This document shows positions 17,355 to 25,444 of a DNA stretch of 43,908 bases, piece by piece; position 1 is the first letter of the stretch; every line of letters begins with the position of its first letter. The DNA is from Desulfosporosinus sp. BRH_c37 (lineage in GTDB: Bacteria; Bacillota; Desulfitobacteriia; Desulfitobacteriales; Desulfitobacteriaceae), in assembly GCA_001516045.1 (NCBI GenBank), contig LOEW01000072.1, positions 1-43,908 on the forward strand. The letters are read 5' to 3'. The position numbers and the translations under genes are program-made. The notes below the pieces were generated by a model. The model made no database searches and was not told the DNA's origin. It was given only the letters and a program-made list of their open reading frames with translations.

Positions 17355-18029
17355 CTAGGTCCGCTTTAAATTATCGTGTTTGATTTTGTTACGGCGTTTA
17401 AAATCTGCATCAATCTCTGCTTTCCAACTATCCGCAATGGGTCTGTTTGCCCGAATTTCGCTGACGACATGGCTGACTGCCTCATAATTCAGCCTCGTGC
17501 CCTCACCATCCGCGTGATAGTTCGCAGCTCTGTCAGCATTGATCCCAACCCTTTCAGCTGCAGAGATGGCATCAATATTGGCTCCCAAGAAAATGACTTC
17601 CCAGCCGTATTTTTCTTTCTGCCGCTCAACCATTTTCTTGATCGCTGCAGGAGTATACTCACGGCTGGCATTTTCCATACCATCGGTTGTGATCACCAAC
17701 ACCACTTTATCCGCCCGTAGTTCCTTACTAGTATGCCGCTGTACATTGCTAATCTTCTGAATGGTCTTTCCAATAGCATCCAGCAGTGCCGTACTACCGC
17801 CAACATAGTATTCTTTCTCTGTAATCGGGCGGATGCCCTTGATGTTGATTCGATCATGGAGAAGTTCGTAGTTGTCATCGAACAGCACCGTCGTGACAAT
17901 GGCTTCCCCAGGCTCTTTCTGTTGTTTACTAAGCATGGCATTGTAGCCACCGATCGTGTCGCTTTCTAGCCCTGACATGGAACCACTCTTATCCAGGATA
18001 AATACCAGTTCGGTTATGTTGGTTGTCAT
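17355..18029 (-). CDS. von Willebrand factor A domain protein
   Basis: The 224 residues are a single vWA domain with an intact MIDAS: DKSGSMSG (D13-x-S15-x-S17), the threonine in GGSTALLDAIG, and the aspartate in VLVITTDGMENA. Such proteins bind partner proteins through a bound metal ion. The final 40 residues (SWKAEIDADFKRRNKIKHDNLKRT) are basic and probably form a tail. The ATG at 18029 has AAGGGG upstream. The macro-domain gene lies 77 bases upstream on the same strand, so the two probably form an operon; TerY-like vWA proteins are often encoded beside nucleotide- or phosphoprotein-handling enzymes. Confidence 0.82.
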   Translation of the reverse strand: MTTNITELVFILDKSGSMSGLESDTIGGYNAMLSKQQKEPGEAIVTTVLFDDNYELLHDRINIKGIRPITEKEYYVGGSTALLDAIGKTIQKISNVQRHTSKELRADKVVLVITTDGMENASREYTPAAIKKMVERQKEKYGWEVIFLGANIDAISAAERVGINADRAANYHADGEGTRLNYEAVSHVVSEIRANRPIADSWKAEIDADFKRRNKIKHDNLKRT

Positions 18030-18106
18030 TTTGTTATCCCCTTTTCTACTTAATGATTAAAGGATAACAAAATCAGGAGGCTAACAGGTCGCTTTCGAAA
18101 CGACAA

Positions 18107-19132
18107 TTAGCCTCTAAGCAGAACTTGGTCGAAAGCAAACAAAGCTTCGTTGACCTCGAAGATGTTGTAATTGCCTTCTTCGATGAAGTACTCAATGATG
18201 AGATCAAATTTGTTGCTACGCGACAAGGTGTAGCCGGCCTTACCCAGTAGATCATGAGTTTCGTCCAAATTCAGCTCAAGAGCGATAGCAAACGCTATGG
18301 CTGTGACCCTGCTGGGATTATATCCTTTTCCGCTGCGGATTTTGGAAAACAACTTACGGTCGATATTGGCTCGCTTATAGGTCTCTACATCAGTCATGCC
18401 CTTTTCATCAATGAGTCGCAGCAGCCTTTGAGGAAACGATTCCTCCAATTGTTCTAGTACATCCTCTAAACGCCTTTTCACTTGCGGAAGAATAGAAGCA
18501 GATGGGCAAGAAACACTTTCCTGACAAATCGTTTGTAGTTCTTCAAGTTGCTGGTATTCATTAGCCTCAATCACTCTGTCTTTGGCACGATGCTGGTGTT
18601 CTTCCACGTAGTTATCGTCAATGTATCGTTCTATGGCCGAGAAAAGCTTGGCGCTCAGCATAAAAGCTTTCTTATCATAGACCACCAAATGAACGTTCAT
18701 CTCTTGGATTAAGAGAAATTCGCTGATGGCAGAAATGGCAATCTGGAGCGCCTGGTCTTTCGGATATCCGTAGATCCCTGAAGAGATCAGGGGAAAGGCG
18801 ATGGATTCGCATCCCTGCTGTAAAGCCAGTGTCAGCGAGTTGGTATAGCAGTTATGTAACAGCTGTGCTTCGCCTGAATTACCGCCACGCCAAATCGGTC
18901 CGACTGTATGGATAATGTGCCGAGCAGGAAGGTTATAGCCACTTGTCATAACCGCCTCGCCAACTTTGCATGTTCCGATGCTGTCGCATTCCGCTTGTAG
19001 TTTTTCAGCCCCGGCGGCAGAGAAAATAGCTCCGCATACCCCACCACCCATTTTCAGGGCAGAGTTTGCTGCGTTGACAATGGCGTCAACGGATATCTTG
19101 GTTATATCGTTTCGGATTATTTCCATTGGCAT
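18107..19132 (-). CDS. macro-domain protein with C-terminal helical (HTH-like) domain
   Basis: The ATG at 19132 is preferred because AAAGGAG lies 11 bases upstream, inside the longer frame; 341 residues result. Residues 1-165 are a macro domain: NAANSAL (20-26), GGGVCGAIFSAAG (29-41), HTVGPIWRGG and FPLISSGIYGYP, which bind ADP-ribose. Close relatives hydrolyse O-acetyl-ADP-ribose or remove ADP-ribose from proteins. The last 110 residues (RLLRLIDEKGMTDVETYKRANIDRKLFSKIR ... LNLDETHDLLGKAGY) form a helical domain resembling a Cro/XRE-like helix-turn-helix, which may bind nucleic acid. The pairing with the vWA gene is tight. An ADP-ribose based defence or counter-defence role is inference. Confidence 0.83.
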   Translation of the reverse strand: MPMEIIRNDITKISVDAIVNAANSALKMGGGVCGAIFSAAGAEKLQAECDSIGTCKVGEAVMTSGYNLPARHIIHTVGPIWRGGNSGEAQLLHNCYTNSLTLALQQGCESIAFPLISSGIYGYPKDQALQIAISAISEFLLIQEMNVHLVVYDKKAFMLSAKLFSAIERYIDDNYVEEHQHRAKDRVIEANEYQQLEELQTICQESVSCPSASILPQVKRRLEDVLEQLEESFPQRLLRLIDEKGMTDVETYKRANIDRKLFSKIRSGKGYNPSRVTAIAFAIALELNLDETHDLLGKAGYTLSRSNKFDLIIEYFIEEGNYNIFEVNEALFAFDQVLLRG

Positions 19133-19227
19133 AAGTGGGGTTTCTCCTTTCACGGATTACTAGGTATCGGACCGGTTACTTCTTTTATGACAGCTAGTAT
19201 TCCTGCTCATCTAAGCATTTAATTCGC

Positions 19228-19254
19228 AATGCCGCCTAACAATCAGGCGGCATT
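19228..19254 (-). terminator. hairpin after the HigBA-like operon
   Basis: AATGCCGCCT (19228-19237) and AGGCGGCATT (19245-19254) pair perfectly over ten bases with a 7-base loop. It lies downstream of the small basic gene on the minus strand and upstream of the macro gene. The U run is weak, so it may act as an attenuator or incomplete terminator. Confidence 0.6.
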
Positions 19255-19419
19255 ACTTATTCATAAAACACAATCCAACAAACATGAAATAGCATCACCA
19301 TATGCGATCAAAACACGCCCCCCATGAGCAAGCAACAACCTTACGCGATCTATTTCTAAACTTCCCACGCACAAAACCTAGCATAACTGACAGAGACAAC
19401 TTGATAACCAGGGGTTCTA

Positions 19420-19560
19420 CTATTGCTCTCCATCTTCAGAGGCCGTTTGCTTATATTTAATTTTTCGTGTGTAGTCTTTATTTGATTTATGGGGGCGTGT
19501 GCCAGTATTGAAGAGAGATCTTGTTCTAGGCTTACTGACTAGCTTTGATTTCTTTTTCAT
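19420..19560 (-). CDS. small basic protein, 46 residues
   Basis: The frame opens to 19632, overlapping the antitoxin gene by 53 bases, but the ATG at 19560 with AGTGGG upstream is a better start and lies 19 bases after the antitoxin stop. The product (MKKKSKLVSKPRTRSLFNTG ... TRPHKSNKDYTRKIKYK) is strongly basic, with a TRPHKSNKDYTRK segment that I have the impression recurs in short uncharacterised Firmicute proteins. It may bind nucleic acid or simply be a minor gene of the operon. Function unknown. Confidence 0.45.
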   Translation of the reverse strand: MKKKSKLVSKPRTRSLFNTGTRPHKSNKDYTRKIKYKQTASEDGEQ

Positions 19561-19579
19561 AATAGCCCACTTTTCTTTA

Positions 19580-20677
19580 CTATTTTTTCTGGTGGATAAT
19601 ATATTTTTCTCTAAGCCCATTAAAACGTTCAAATCTAATGTGTTCTTCTATTTGTAACCGACCAACTATAATACCAGGATGTATATCGATTTTATTTGCA
19701 AATCGCCTTATAGCCCCTTCTGAATAATCATTACCGCTCAAGAATTCACTATAATGGTCCATTGGTAATAAACTATTTCTGGCAAAATCATCCGCTTCTC
19801 TTTCTAAGATTTTATTTGTTTCATCCATTTCTTCAACATCTATGCCCACTATTAGCATTGTGATTTTTCTCTGTAAGACATGACCAATTTCATGGAACAA
19901 AGAGAACCAAAATATATCTGCATACTTCCTTCTATTGTTGATCGCCAATATTACCTTTTCTTTATTAATCCATTTTACTGCCCCATTAACACCGGAATTT
20001 TTCAAGTGTGGTAGAACAACAAATGCAACACCACAAGATGCAAAGATTTCTGTCAATCTTGGCGAAAAATCCACAGGATTCTGTAACGTCATTTTTCTAA
20101 TTTCTTGCAAATGACTTTTAAGCTTTTTTGAATCAAATGACTCTGTGTCTATCTGTTGACCAATGTTTAAAGCGGTTTGAACCCAAGCATTTGAGTTAAT
20201 TACGTTTTTCTCATTGATGATTGAAACGGCCGTTCTATAATTAACTAGAAAGTCGGTAGTCTTCAAGACCTTAAATGATGCTATCTTAAAATATTTCAAT
20301 AACTCTTTAGCTTTTTCTGCTGATTTTCTTACTATCGGTACTACTCCTAAATCAATAAAGTAAGAGTAGTCTATTAATTGAGCACAACCCGCTTCATAAT
20401 CCTCAATTTTTCTGCGTTCAATCTCTATAACTTTCTCATTATAAGTTTTTTGCAAGTTAAGCCACACATCTGCAGATGTGCCAAACATGATAGAAAGCTT
20501 TAAAGCAATTTCATTCGATAATTTGCTTTTCCCATTTAACAAATCGCTTAAATTTTTCCCACTTGTTTCCAATCTTTTAGCAAACTCGTCTTGGGTAATC
20601 CCCATATCTTCAATAATCTCTTTTAGATAGTACCCCGGATGAAAAGCTATTAGCTCTTTATATTCAGCTTTACTCAT
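19580..20677 (-). CDS. HigA-like antitoxin: XRE helix-turn-helix plus ImmA/IrrE metallopeptidase domain
   Basis: Residues 10-75 are a HigA-type helix-turn-helix (HPGYYLKEIIEDMGITQDEFAKRL ... SDLLNGKSKLS ... FGTSADVWLNLQ). Residues 205-330 are an ImmA/IrrE-like zinc protease with HEIGH at 262-266 and an EREADDFARNSLLP helix giving the third ligand. The standard short HigA is about 100 residues; this 365-residue form adds the protease, as in many phage-repressor and stress regulators. The start overlaps the toxin gene by eight bases, with GGGAGG in the toxin end. It likely represses the operon and neutralises the toxin, with the protease domain as a possible trigger. Confidence 0.85.
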   Translation of the reverse strand: MSKAEYKELIAFHPGYYLKEIIEDMGITQDEFAKRLETSGKNLSDLLNGKSKLSNEIALKLSIMFGTSADVWLNLQKTYNEKVIEIERRKIEDYEAGCAQLIDYSYFIDLGVVPIVRKSAEKAKELLKYFKIASFKVLKTTDFLVNYRTAVSIINEKNVINSNAWVQTALNIGQQIDTESFDSKKLKSHLQEIRKMTLQNPVDFSPRLTEIFASCGVAFVVLPHLKNSGVNGAVKWINKEKVILAINNRRKYADIFWFSLFHEIGHVLQRKITMLIVGIDVEEMDETNKILEREADDFARNSLLPMDHYSEFLSGNDYSEGAIRRFANKIDIHPGIIVGRLQIEEHIRFERFNGLREKYIIHQKK

Positions 20678-21050
20678 AATGTTTTGTCACCTCCCAGACT
20701 AAAATTGCTGTGGTTGATTTGTATATAATGTTGACATCTTCGGTAGTGCTCCATCTATTACCTTCATGATCCAATGGAATGACAATTAAACGCCATCCTA
20801 ATCTTCGCCCTAAATCCAAAGCAAATTGACCCTTTTTCTTTCCCTCTAACGGATGCAAATGATATATGAGCATGACAGCAATATCCATTAGATTCTTAGC
20901 ATTATCCAGGAAATTGATTAAACTCAATAGCTTATCTGCAACCTCAACCCCAAAATCTTTTTTAGCTAAACTGTAATCTGTACATTGCTTTTGAAGTTTA
21001 CTACTTCTATATTCTATGTTTATTATATTCCACCCCTTTATGTAATGCAA
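20670..21050 (-). CDS. HigB-like toxin of the RelE/ParE superfamily
   Basis: The 126-residue frame has the typical body NIEYRSSKLQKQCTDYSLAKKDFG ... HPLEGKKKGQFALDLGRRLGWRLIVIPLD, as in proteins annotated killer-suppression HigA or HigB-like. RelE-fold toxins of this group cut mRNA on the ribosome or poison gyrase; which applies here is not clear. The start is uncertain. The only canonical codon is TTG at 21050, without a ribosome site, while a strong AAGGGGTGG sits just before IEYRSS, where only ATA or similar codons are present, so the real start may be non-standard. It overlaps the antitoxin gene by eight bases. This toxin-first order is normal for HigBA. Confidence 0.72.
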   Translation of the reverse strand: MHYIKGWNIINIEYRSSKLQKQCTDYSLAKKDFGVEVADKLLSLINFLDNAKNLMDIAVMLIYHLHPLEGKKKGQFALDLGRRLGWRLIVIPLDHEGNRWSTTEDVNIIYKSTTAILVWEVTKHYE

Positions 21051-21056
21051 TTAATT

Positions 21057-21119
21057 TTACCTTTTTGGTAATATTTTTTTCATATATATCTATACAATTT
21101 ACCTCTTAATACGATTCAA
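21057..21119 (-). promoter_or_regulatory. candidate promoter and operator of the HigBA-like operon
   Basis: On the minus strand TTGAAT (21119-21114) and TGTATA (21096-21091) are 17 bases apart. Downstream is a palindrome TTACC-TTTTT-GGTAA (21057-21071), a plausible operator for the XRE-domain antitoxin. Both are pattern calls. Confidence 0.45.
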
Positions 21120-21193
21120 TTGTTCCATAATTCACCACCCCTACAATGATTCTTCATGAGTTGCCAAATTCCTCCACGGAATATGATATGCAT

Positions 21194-21219
21194 AAAAAAA
21201 GACGCTCAATTCGAGCGTC
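21194..21219 (-). terminator. rho-independent terminator after the BglII-like gene
   Basis: On the minus strand GACGCTC and GAGCGTC form a perfect 7-base stem with a 5-base loop, followed by seven Ts. It lies 189 bases after the BglII-like stop. The rest of the 357-base gap (21051-21407) shows only the promoter and operator noted above. Confidence 0.9.
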
Positions 21220-21407
21220 AGAGAATCGTTCAGATCCGAGACAGACCACCTTACTTAACTATATAGTCATTATAATAAGTACATGAATACGGAGAATTAA
21301 ACTCCAATTGAAGTGAAGGAGCTAAGACATTGTAATAATAGCCACTAGCCCCTTACTGATAAAGAGGGTTCATAAATATTTAATAGTACATTTTTCTTAG
21401 TTTTGCA

Positions 21408-21980
21408 TCATTCCTTAATTCCGATCAGCCAAATTGGGCAATCTAATCCAATTGCCGGCAAAGTTCTCTTGGCAATATCGAAATAAGCCATTCCTGAGAC
21501 CGCTCCCTTGCGATGGGCAAAGTATTTACTCGGCTCAGACATCACTATCTCTATACCAAGCGCCAACCTCCGTTCAAAATACGCTATTCTAAAGCCACAG
21601 AAATCTTTAAACATTGATTCTACCTTGCCAAATTGTACCTCAAGATGCACGAGACCTAAAGCGTAAGATCTAGCAAAATCTGAATGCCAAGAGGCGTTAA
21701 GTAGTGTTGTCGAGGTCGAACATAAATGTCTCTTGTTGTCTTTCTGAGATTTACCTTTACCAATTCTGCCATTTAGATCGGTACTAGCTGAATTCTGAGG
21801 AATGGAATCATAAGCCCAATTGTTTTCAGTTAATAACTGGAATAGGTCAGAGTTAATTCCCGCTTGAACATTTCTTTTGGGCAGCTTGCATAGTACATCG
21901 TCCATCTCTGTATACAGCTCGGGATCGATTGATTCAACGTATTCCTTTGAACAATTATAAAAATAGTGTTCGCTTAACAA
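21408..21980 (-). CDS. BglII/BstYI-like restriction endonuclease, no methylase partner
   Basis: The 190 residues end in a compact PD-(D/E)XK-like core: D101 in WHSDFARSYALG, then LVHLEVQFGK with E114-V-Q116, then FKDFCGFRIAYFERRLALGIEIVM. The glutamate-x-glutamine pair is the unusual active-site form of BglII, where the common lysine is replaced by glutamine, and the strand-helix-strand order after it fits that family. The TTG start has AAGGAGG five bases upstream. BglII enzymes normally pair with a methylase, but none is adjacent; the nearest neighbour is the helicase gene, 235 bases upstream on the same strand. It could belong to the sigma-helicase unit. Family assignment is from motif reading. 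Confidence 0.62.
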   Translation of the reverse strand: MLSEHYFYNCSKEYVESIDPELYTEMDDVLCKLPKRNVQAGINSDLFQLLTENNWAYDSIPQNSASTDLNGRIGKGKSQKDNKRHLCSTSTTLLNASWHSDFARSYALGLVHLEVQFGKVESMFKDFCGFRIAYFERRLALGIEIVMSEPSKYFAHRKGAVSGMAYFDIAKRTLPAIGLDCPIWLIGIKE

Positions 21981-22215
21981 TTTATCCTCCTTGTAAGATA
22001 GAGATGCTCATTCCGTTCTTAACATAACAATGCTCAATAAACTTACCTTTAATTTATTATAAAAGGCGCTGTTTTGATCGTTTATAGAGAGTTCTGTAGT
22101 ATTCATAGTCAGACGGCCAGATTACGATGACTTCTAACAGAAGATTATTTCCTGTCTCATTACTTAAATCGTGCCTTGATATTCGTCCGTGTACCCTACC
22201 AACGTGTGGACAATT

Positions 22216-25200
22216 CTACTCTAATTTCTTGCCTGTTTTCTTTTCATAACTTTTAACGACATCATCTGGGACTATGCCTAAGAAATAATCCTCAATAAGA
22301 TCCCATATTTCCTTATTGCTTAACTCTTCCTCAAACAGATAAGTAAGCATTTCTACTGATATTTCATGTCTTTCGCTTACAAGCTCCAAGAGTCTATTTT
22401 TATATCTCCACGGCTTATCGATTATTCCCTTCATGGTTTTCGTTTGGTTCACGTAAATATAAATCTGGCTATTTTTGCCGCCTAATGCTTTAAATACTAA
22501 TATATCAAGAGTTTCGAGTATTCCGAGGATGAGCAGACTTTCTTTAAATCCCTTTTTTCCTGTTTCATCAATCAAATAGAGAGTGCCTTCTATTAAATTA
22601 CTTAATATCTGATTGATTCCATTTTCCAACCATCTAAAAAATCCAGTTGATCCAGTCATAAACTTATATTTTGCATCCCCAGATATTAAAGACTTCCAGT
22701 TAAATACCTTACCATGAATATTTTTACTGTAATCTCTTTGATACACGGACATAGCTGATATCAGAGTCTCTATTATGCTTTTTGCCTTATAAGTGTTTAC
22801 AGGTATTAATTTCATCAATGCATTGACTAAACCAGTGTCCCCGTCTACATCATAGAACTTTTCTTCTCTGATCGATTTATTAACAATTGTCTTGATGGCA
22901 TTAAAATAGTCCTTTAAATTTTGCTGGTAATTCTTTAACAATTCAATCGTAATGCTAAGTGCCGGTTTAATACTTTCTTTGTATTCAAATCTTAATTGTG
23001 AGTCCTTAGTGTACAGCATATACTTGAATTTAGGGAAAGAATGCTTAGAGTTAAAACTATATTCCCAAATTTTCTTCAAATTTACAGAACATACATGAAT
23101 AGAATTATCAATTTCCTGGAGTACTGGTCCGTAACTTGCTAGTATGCTCTTTTGAGTATGCAGATCGATCTGAAAGAATCCTATTTCAAAAAGCGGTATA
23201 GGTCTGACATGGAAAGGCGAAAAAGAAAATCGTCTTTCAAAGTCCTTTTGAATCAACAACATTGCTGTCTTTACTTTATTAATCCCATCATCCTCATTGA
23301 AAAATGGGTTTTCAAAAATATGAGCAAAGCTTTCCGCATCGACTAACATTTCATTCCGCTTTTTAGTAATTTTCCCTCCAGCGTTGTGTTTGATATTTTC
23401 CAGGTGCAGTTCATAAACCTTCTGGATGACTTGAATTAACTGATACACTTTAATAACGGAAAGTCCATGGAGTCTATTAATATGTTTAAAGTCGTTTTTC
23501 ATAAATTTGTAATAGGCTTCGCCATCTAACCCAGGTCTTCTTGCGGCTCTGCCTATCTCCTGAACATAATCGCAAACATTACCCGTTGGTGAGAAGTGTG
23601 TGACGATTTCAATATCATCTATGTCAATACCCATTCCAAAAGCTTTGGTTGCCAGCATTATTGGCGTTTGTTTCGTTAGAAACTTTTGATAACTTTCTTC
23701 CTTATCATACCCCGTTAACTTTCCATGGTACCTTGATATAAAGTTCCCCAGGTCTTTGAACATGCAATATTCCCAAAATCTATTAATGAGTGCGACAGTG
23801 GGGAAATATATCAACATTTTTTTATTTAGCATCATCGCATAATCAATCTTTTCAATTAATTGGTCAAACTTATTTAATTCATACTCCGTTTTCCCAGTGA
23901 TAAGCTCCGCTTTTTCAATGTTTATATTAATATCTTCTCTCTTTATATACCCCAGATACGTTATTGGATCTACCATTTTAAGACTCTGTATTGTTTCTTC
24001 GTACATATTTTCTATGCCACCATAAATAGCCGTGGCGGTAAACGTAGCGATTACAAATCCCATTCCCTTTTTCTTTAGTTGACCTTTCTTTATCCGCTGT
24101 AAATGATCTCCTAAATACCAATAATCCGGCCTAAATTGTTTACCCCAGGTTGTCACAATATGTGCTTCATCGATCACCATTAATCCCAAGGTTCTACTTC
24201 CGATGATCTGCTCTAAATCGCTTTTGCTTAGTAGGGACTCCGGAGAAATATATAAAACATGGCACTTTTTATCTGCAATGTCATTGATGATTTCCTGCTT
24301 TTGAATGGGAGATATATCCGAGTTAATTGTCCGTGCAAACGTATAGTTATGAAGTTCTAAATTCACGATTTGATCTTTCATTAATCCTATTAATGGTGAA
24401 ATGACAATCGTAAACAGCTCATATTTATCGGCAAGATAAATAGCTGGTATCTGAAAGATTGCTGATTTTCCCGCTCCTGTTGGAGCTGTGACAAATACAT
24501 CCCTATAATCTTTTCTTTGAATACATTTTTCTGTTTCCTCTACGATATTCGTGATGATATGGCTTTGAGATATTTCCTCGATGACTTTGTCTTTATTATC
24601 TAATGAATTTGTGTTATAAACTTTGATTTGCCGGAAACTATCATAACCCCAATGTTTTTGCAGAATGTCGAGAAATTCTTGTCTTATAACGACTTCTTCC
24701 CCAGTTTCCTTGATATATCCAAATTTAACCTCAACACTATCCCGCAAAAAATACTTTAATGTCCTTATTCGATCTTCGAGTAGCGGCTTACTTAAGCTCG
24801 TATTCTTATCGGAGATGTAAATAGCCTGTTTCTCCTGCTGCAGCAGTAGATCATCCAACATAAGAATATAGTCTTCTTCATCAAGAATTTCATAGCAGGA
24901 ACTAGATGGATACATTTCTTCCTTATGTATGATATCGAGATCCTTTTCAAAAGCCTCAAAGGTTTCTTCTTTTGGATCTGTAATTACATTATTGTAAGTT
25001 ACGTAATAGCTATTATGAATCAATTTAACATTTGCATATATTGTCGTTAACTCTGTAATATTTCCGATTTCGTGTTTATCTCCCTCTTTCTCCTCATCGT
25101 AATGGCAAACTAAGGCCATCAATCTATTGTTCGATAGTTTAGCGTAAAGAGGGTAATAATTAATAAACAAATTGTTTTCAAGGATCTCGATTTTTATATA

Positions 25201-25434
25201 CTGCATTAACACAAATTCATAAAGTGCTAAATACTCATCATATGTGATAACCCTTCTTCCAGTTTGAGAGATCTTAATAAAATAATTCAGTTTATTCTCC
25301 AATAACTCATCAATATCGACTGAAACGTCCTCTATTATTAATTTGATATCGACGCCTTTCAAAACTACAATTGTCCCTTCATTCTCTAAGTAAACCTGAA
25401 TCTTTTTTAGTAAATATTCCTTTTCATCAATCAT
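22216..25434 (-). CDS. large RecQ-like superfamily 2 helicase with a 300-residue N-terminal extension
   Basis: The helicase core has a RecQ motif 0 (HWGYDSFRQIK at 261-271), Walker A APTGAGKS (317-324), ISPLIGLMKDQ (motif Ia), VIDEAH with DEAH at 422-425, ATFTATA (motif III), FGMGIDIDDIEIVTHF (motif V) and QEIGRAARRPG (motif VI). At 1072 residues it is about twice the length of ordinary RecQ. The N-terminal 300 residues and C-terminal 400 match nothing I recognise, and no RecQ zinc site or HRDC domain is apparent. Its GGAGGTGA ribosome site contains the stop codon of the sigma factor gene, so the two are translationally coupled. It probably unwinds DNA in a defence or mobile-element context. 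Confidence 0.85.
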   Translation of the reverse strand: MIDEKEYLLKKIQVYLENEGTIVVLKGVDIKLIIEDVSVDIDELLENKLNYFIKISQTGRRVITYDEYLALYEFVLMQYIKIEILENNLFINYYPLYAKLSNNRLMALVCHYDEEKEGDKHEIGNITELTTIYANVKLIHNSYYVTYNNVITDPKEETFEAFEKDLDIIHKEEMYPSSSCYEILDEEDYILMLDDLLLQQEKQAIYISDKNTSLSKPLLEDRIRTLKYFLRDSVEVKFGYIKETGEEVVIRQEFLDILQKHWGYDSFRQIKVYNTNSLDNKDKVIEEISQSHIITNIVEETEKCIQRKDYRDVFVTAPTGAGKSAIFQIPAIYLADKYELFTIVISPLIGLMKDQIVNLELHNYTFARTINSDISPIQKQEIINDIADKKCHVLYISPESLLSKSDLEQIIGSRTLGLMVIDEAHIVTTWGKQFRPDYWYLGDHLQRIKKGQLKKKGMGFVIATFTATAIYGGIENMYEETIQSLKMVDPITYLGYIKREDININIEKAELITGKTEYELNKFDQLIEKIDYAMMLNKKMLIYFPTVALINRFWEYCMFKDLGNFISRYHGKLTGYDKEESYQKFLTKQTPIMLATKAFGMGIDIDDIEIVTHFSPTGNVCDYVQEIGRAARRPGLDGEAYYKFMKNDFKHINRLHGLSVIKVYQLIQVIQKVYELHLENIKHNAGGKITKKRNEMLVDAESFAHIFENPFFNEDDGINKVKTAMLLIQKDFERRFSFSPFHVRPIPLFEIGFFQIDLHTQKSILASYGPVLQEIDNSIHVCSVNLKKIWEYSFNSKHSFPKFKYMLYTKDSQLRFEYKESIKPALSITIELLKNYQQNLKDYFNAIKTIVNKSIREEKFYDVDGDTGLVNALMKLIPVNTYKAKSIIETLISAMSVYQRDYSKNIHGKVFNWKSLISGDAKYKFMTGSTGFFRWLENGINQILSNLIEGTLYLIDETGKKGFKESLLILGILETLDILVFKALGGKNSQIYIYVNQTKTMKGIIDKPWRYKNRLLELVSERHEISVEMLTYLFEEELSNKEIWDLIEDYFLGIVPDDVVKSYEKKTGKKLE

Positions 25435-25444
25435 CGGAAAGTTA

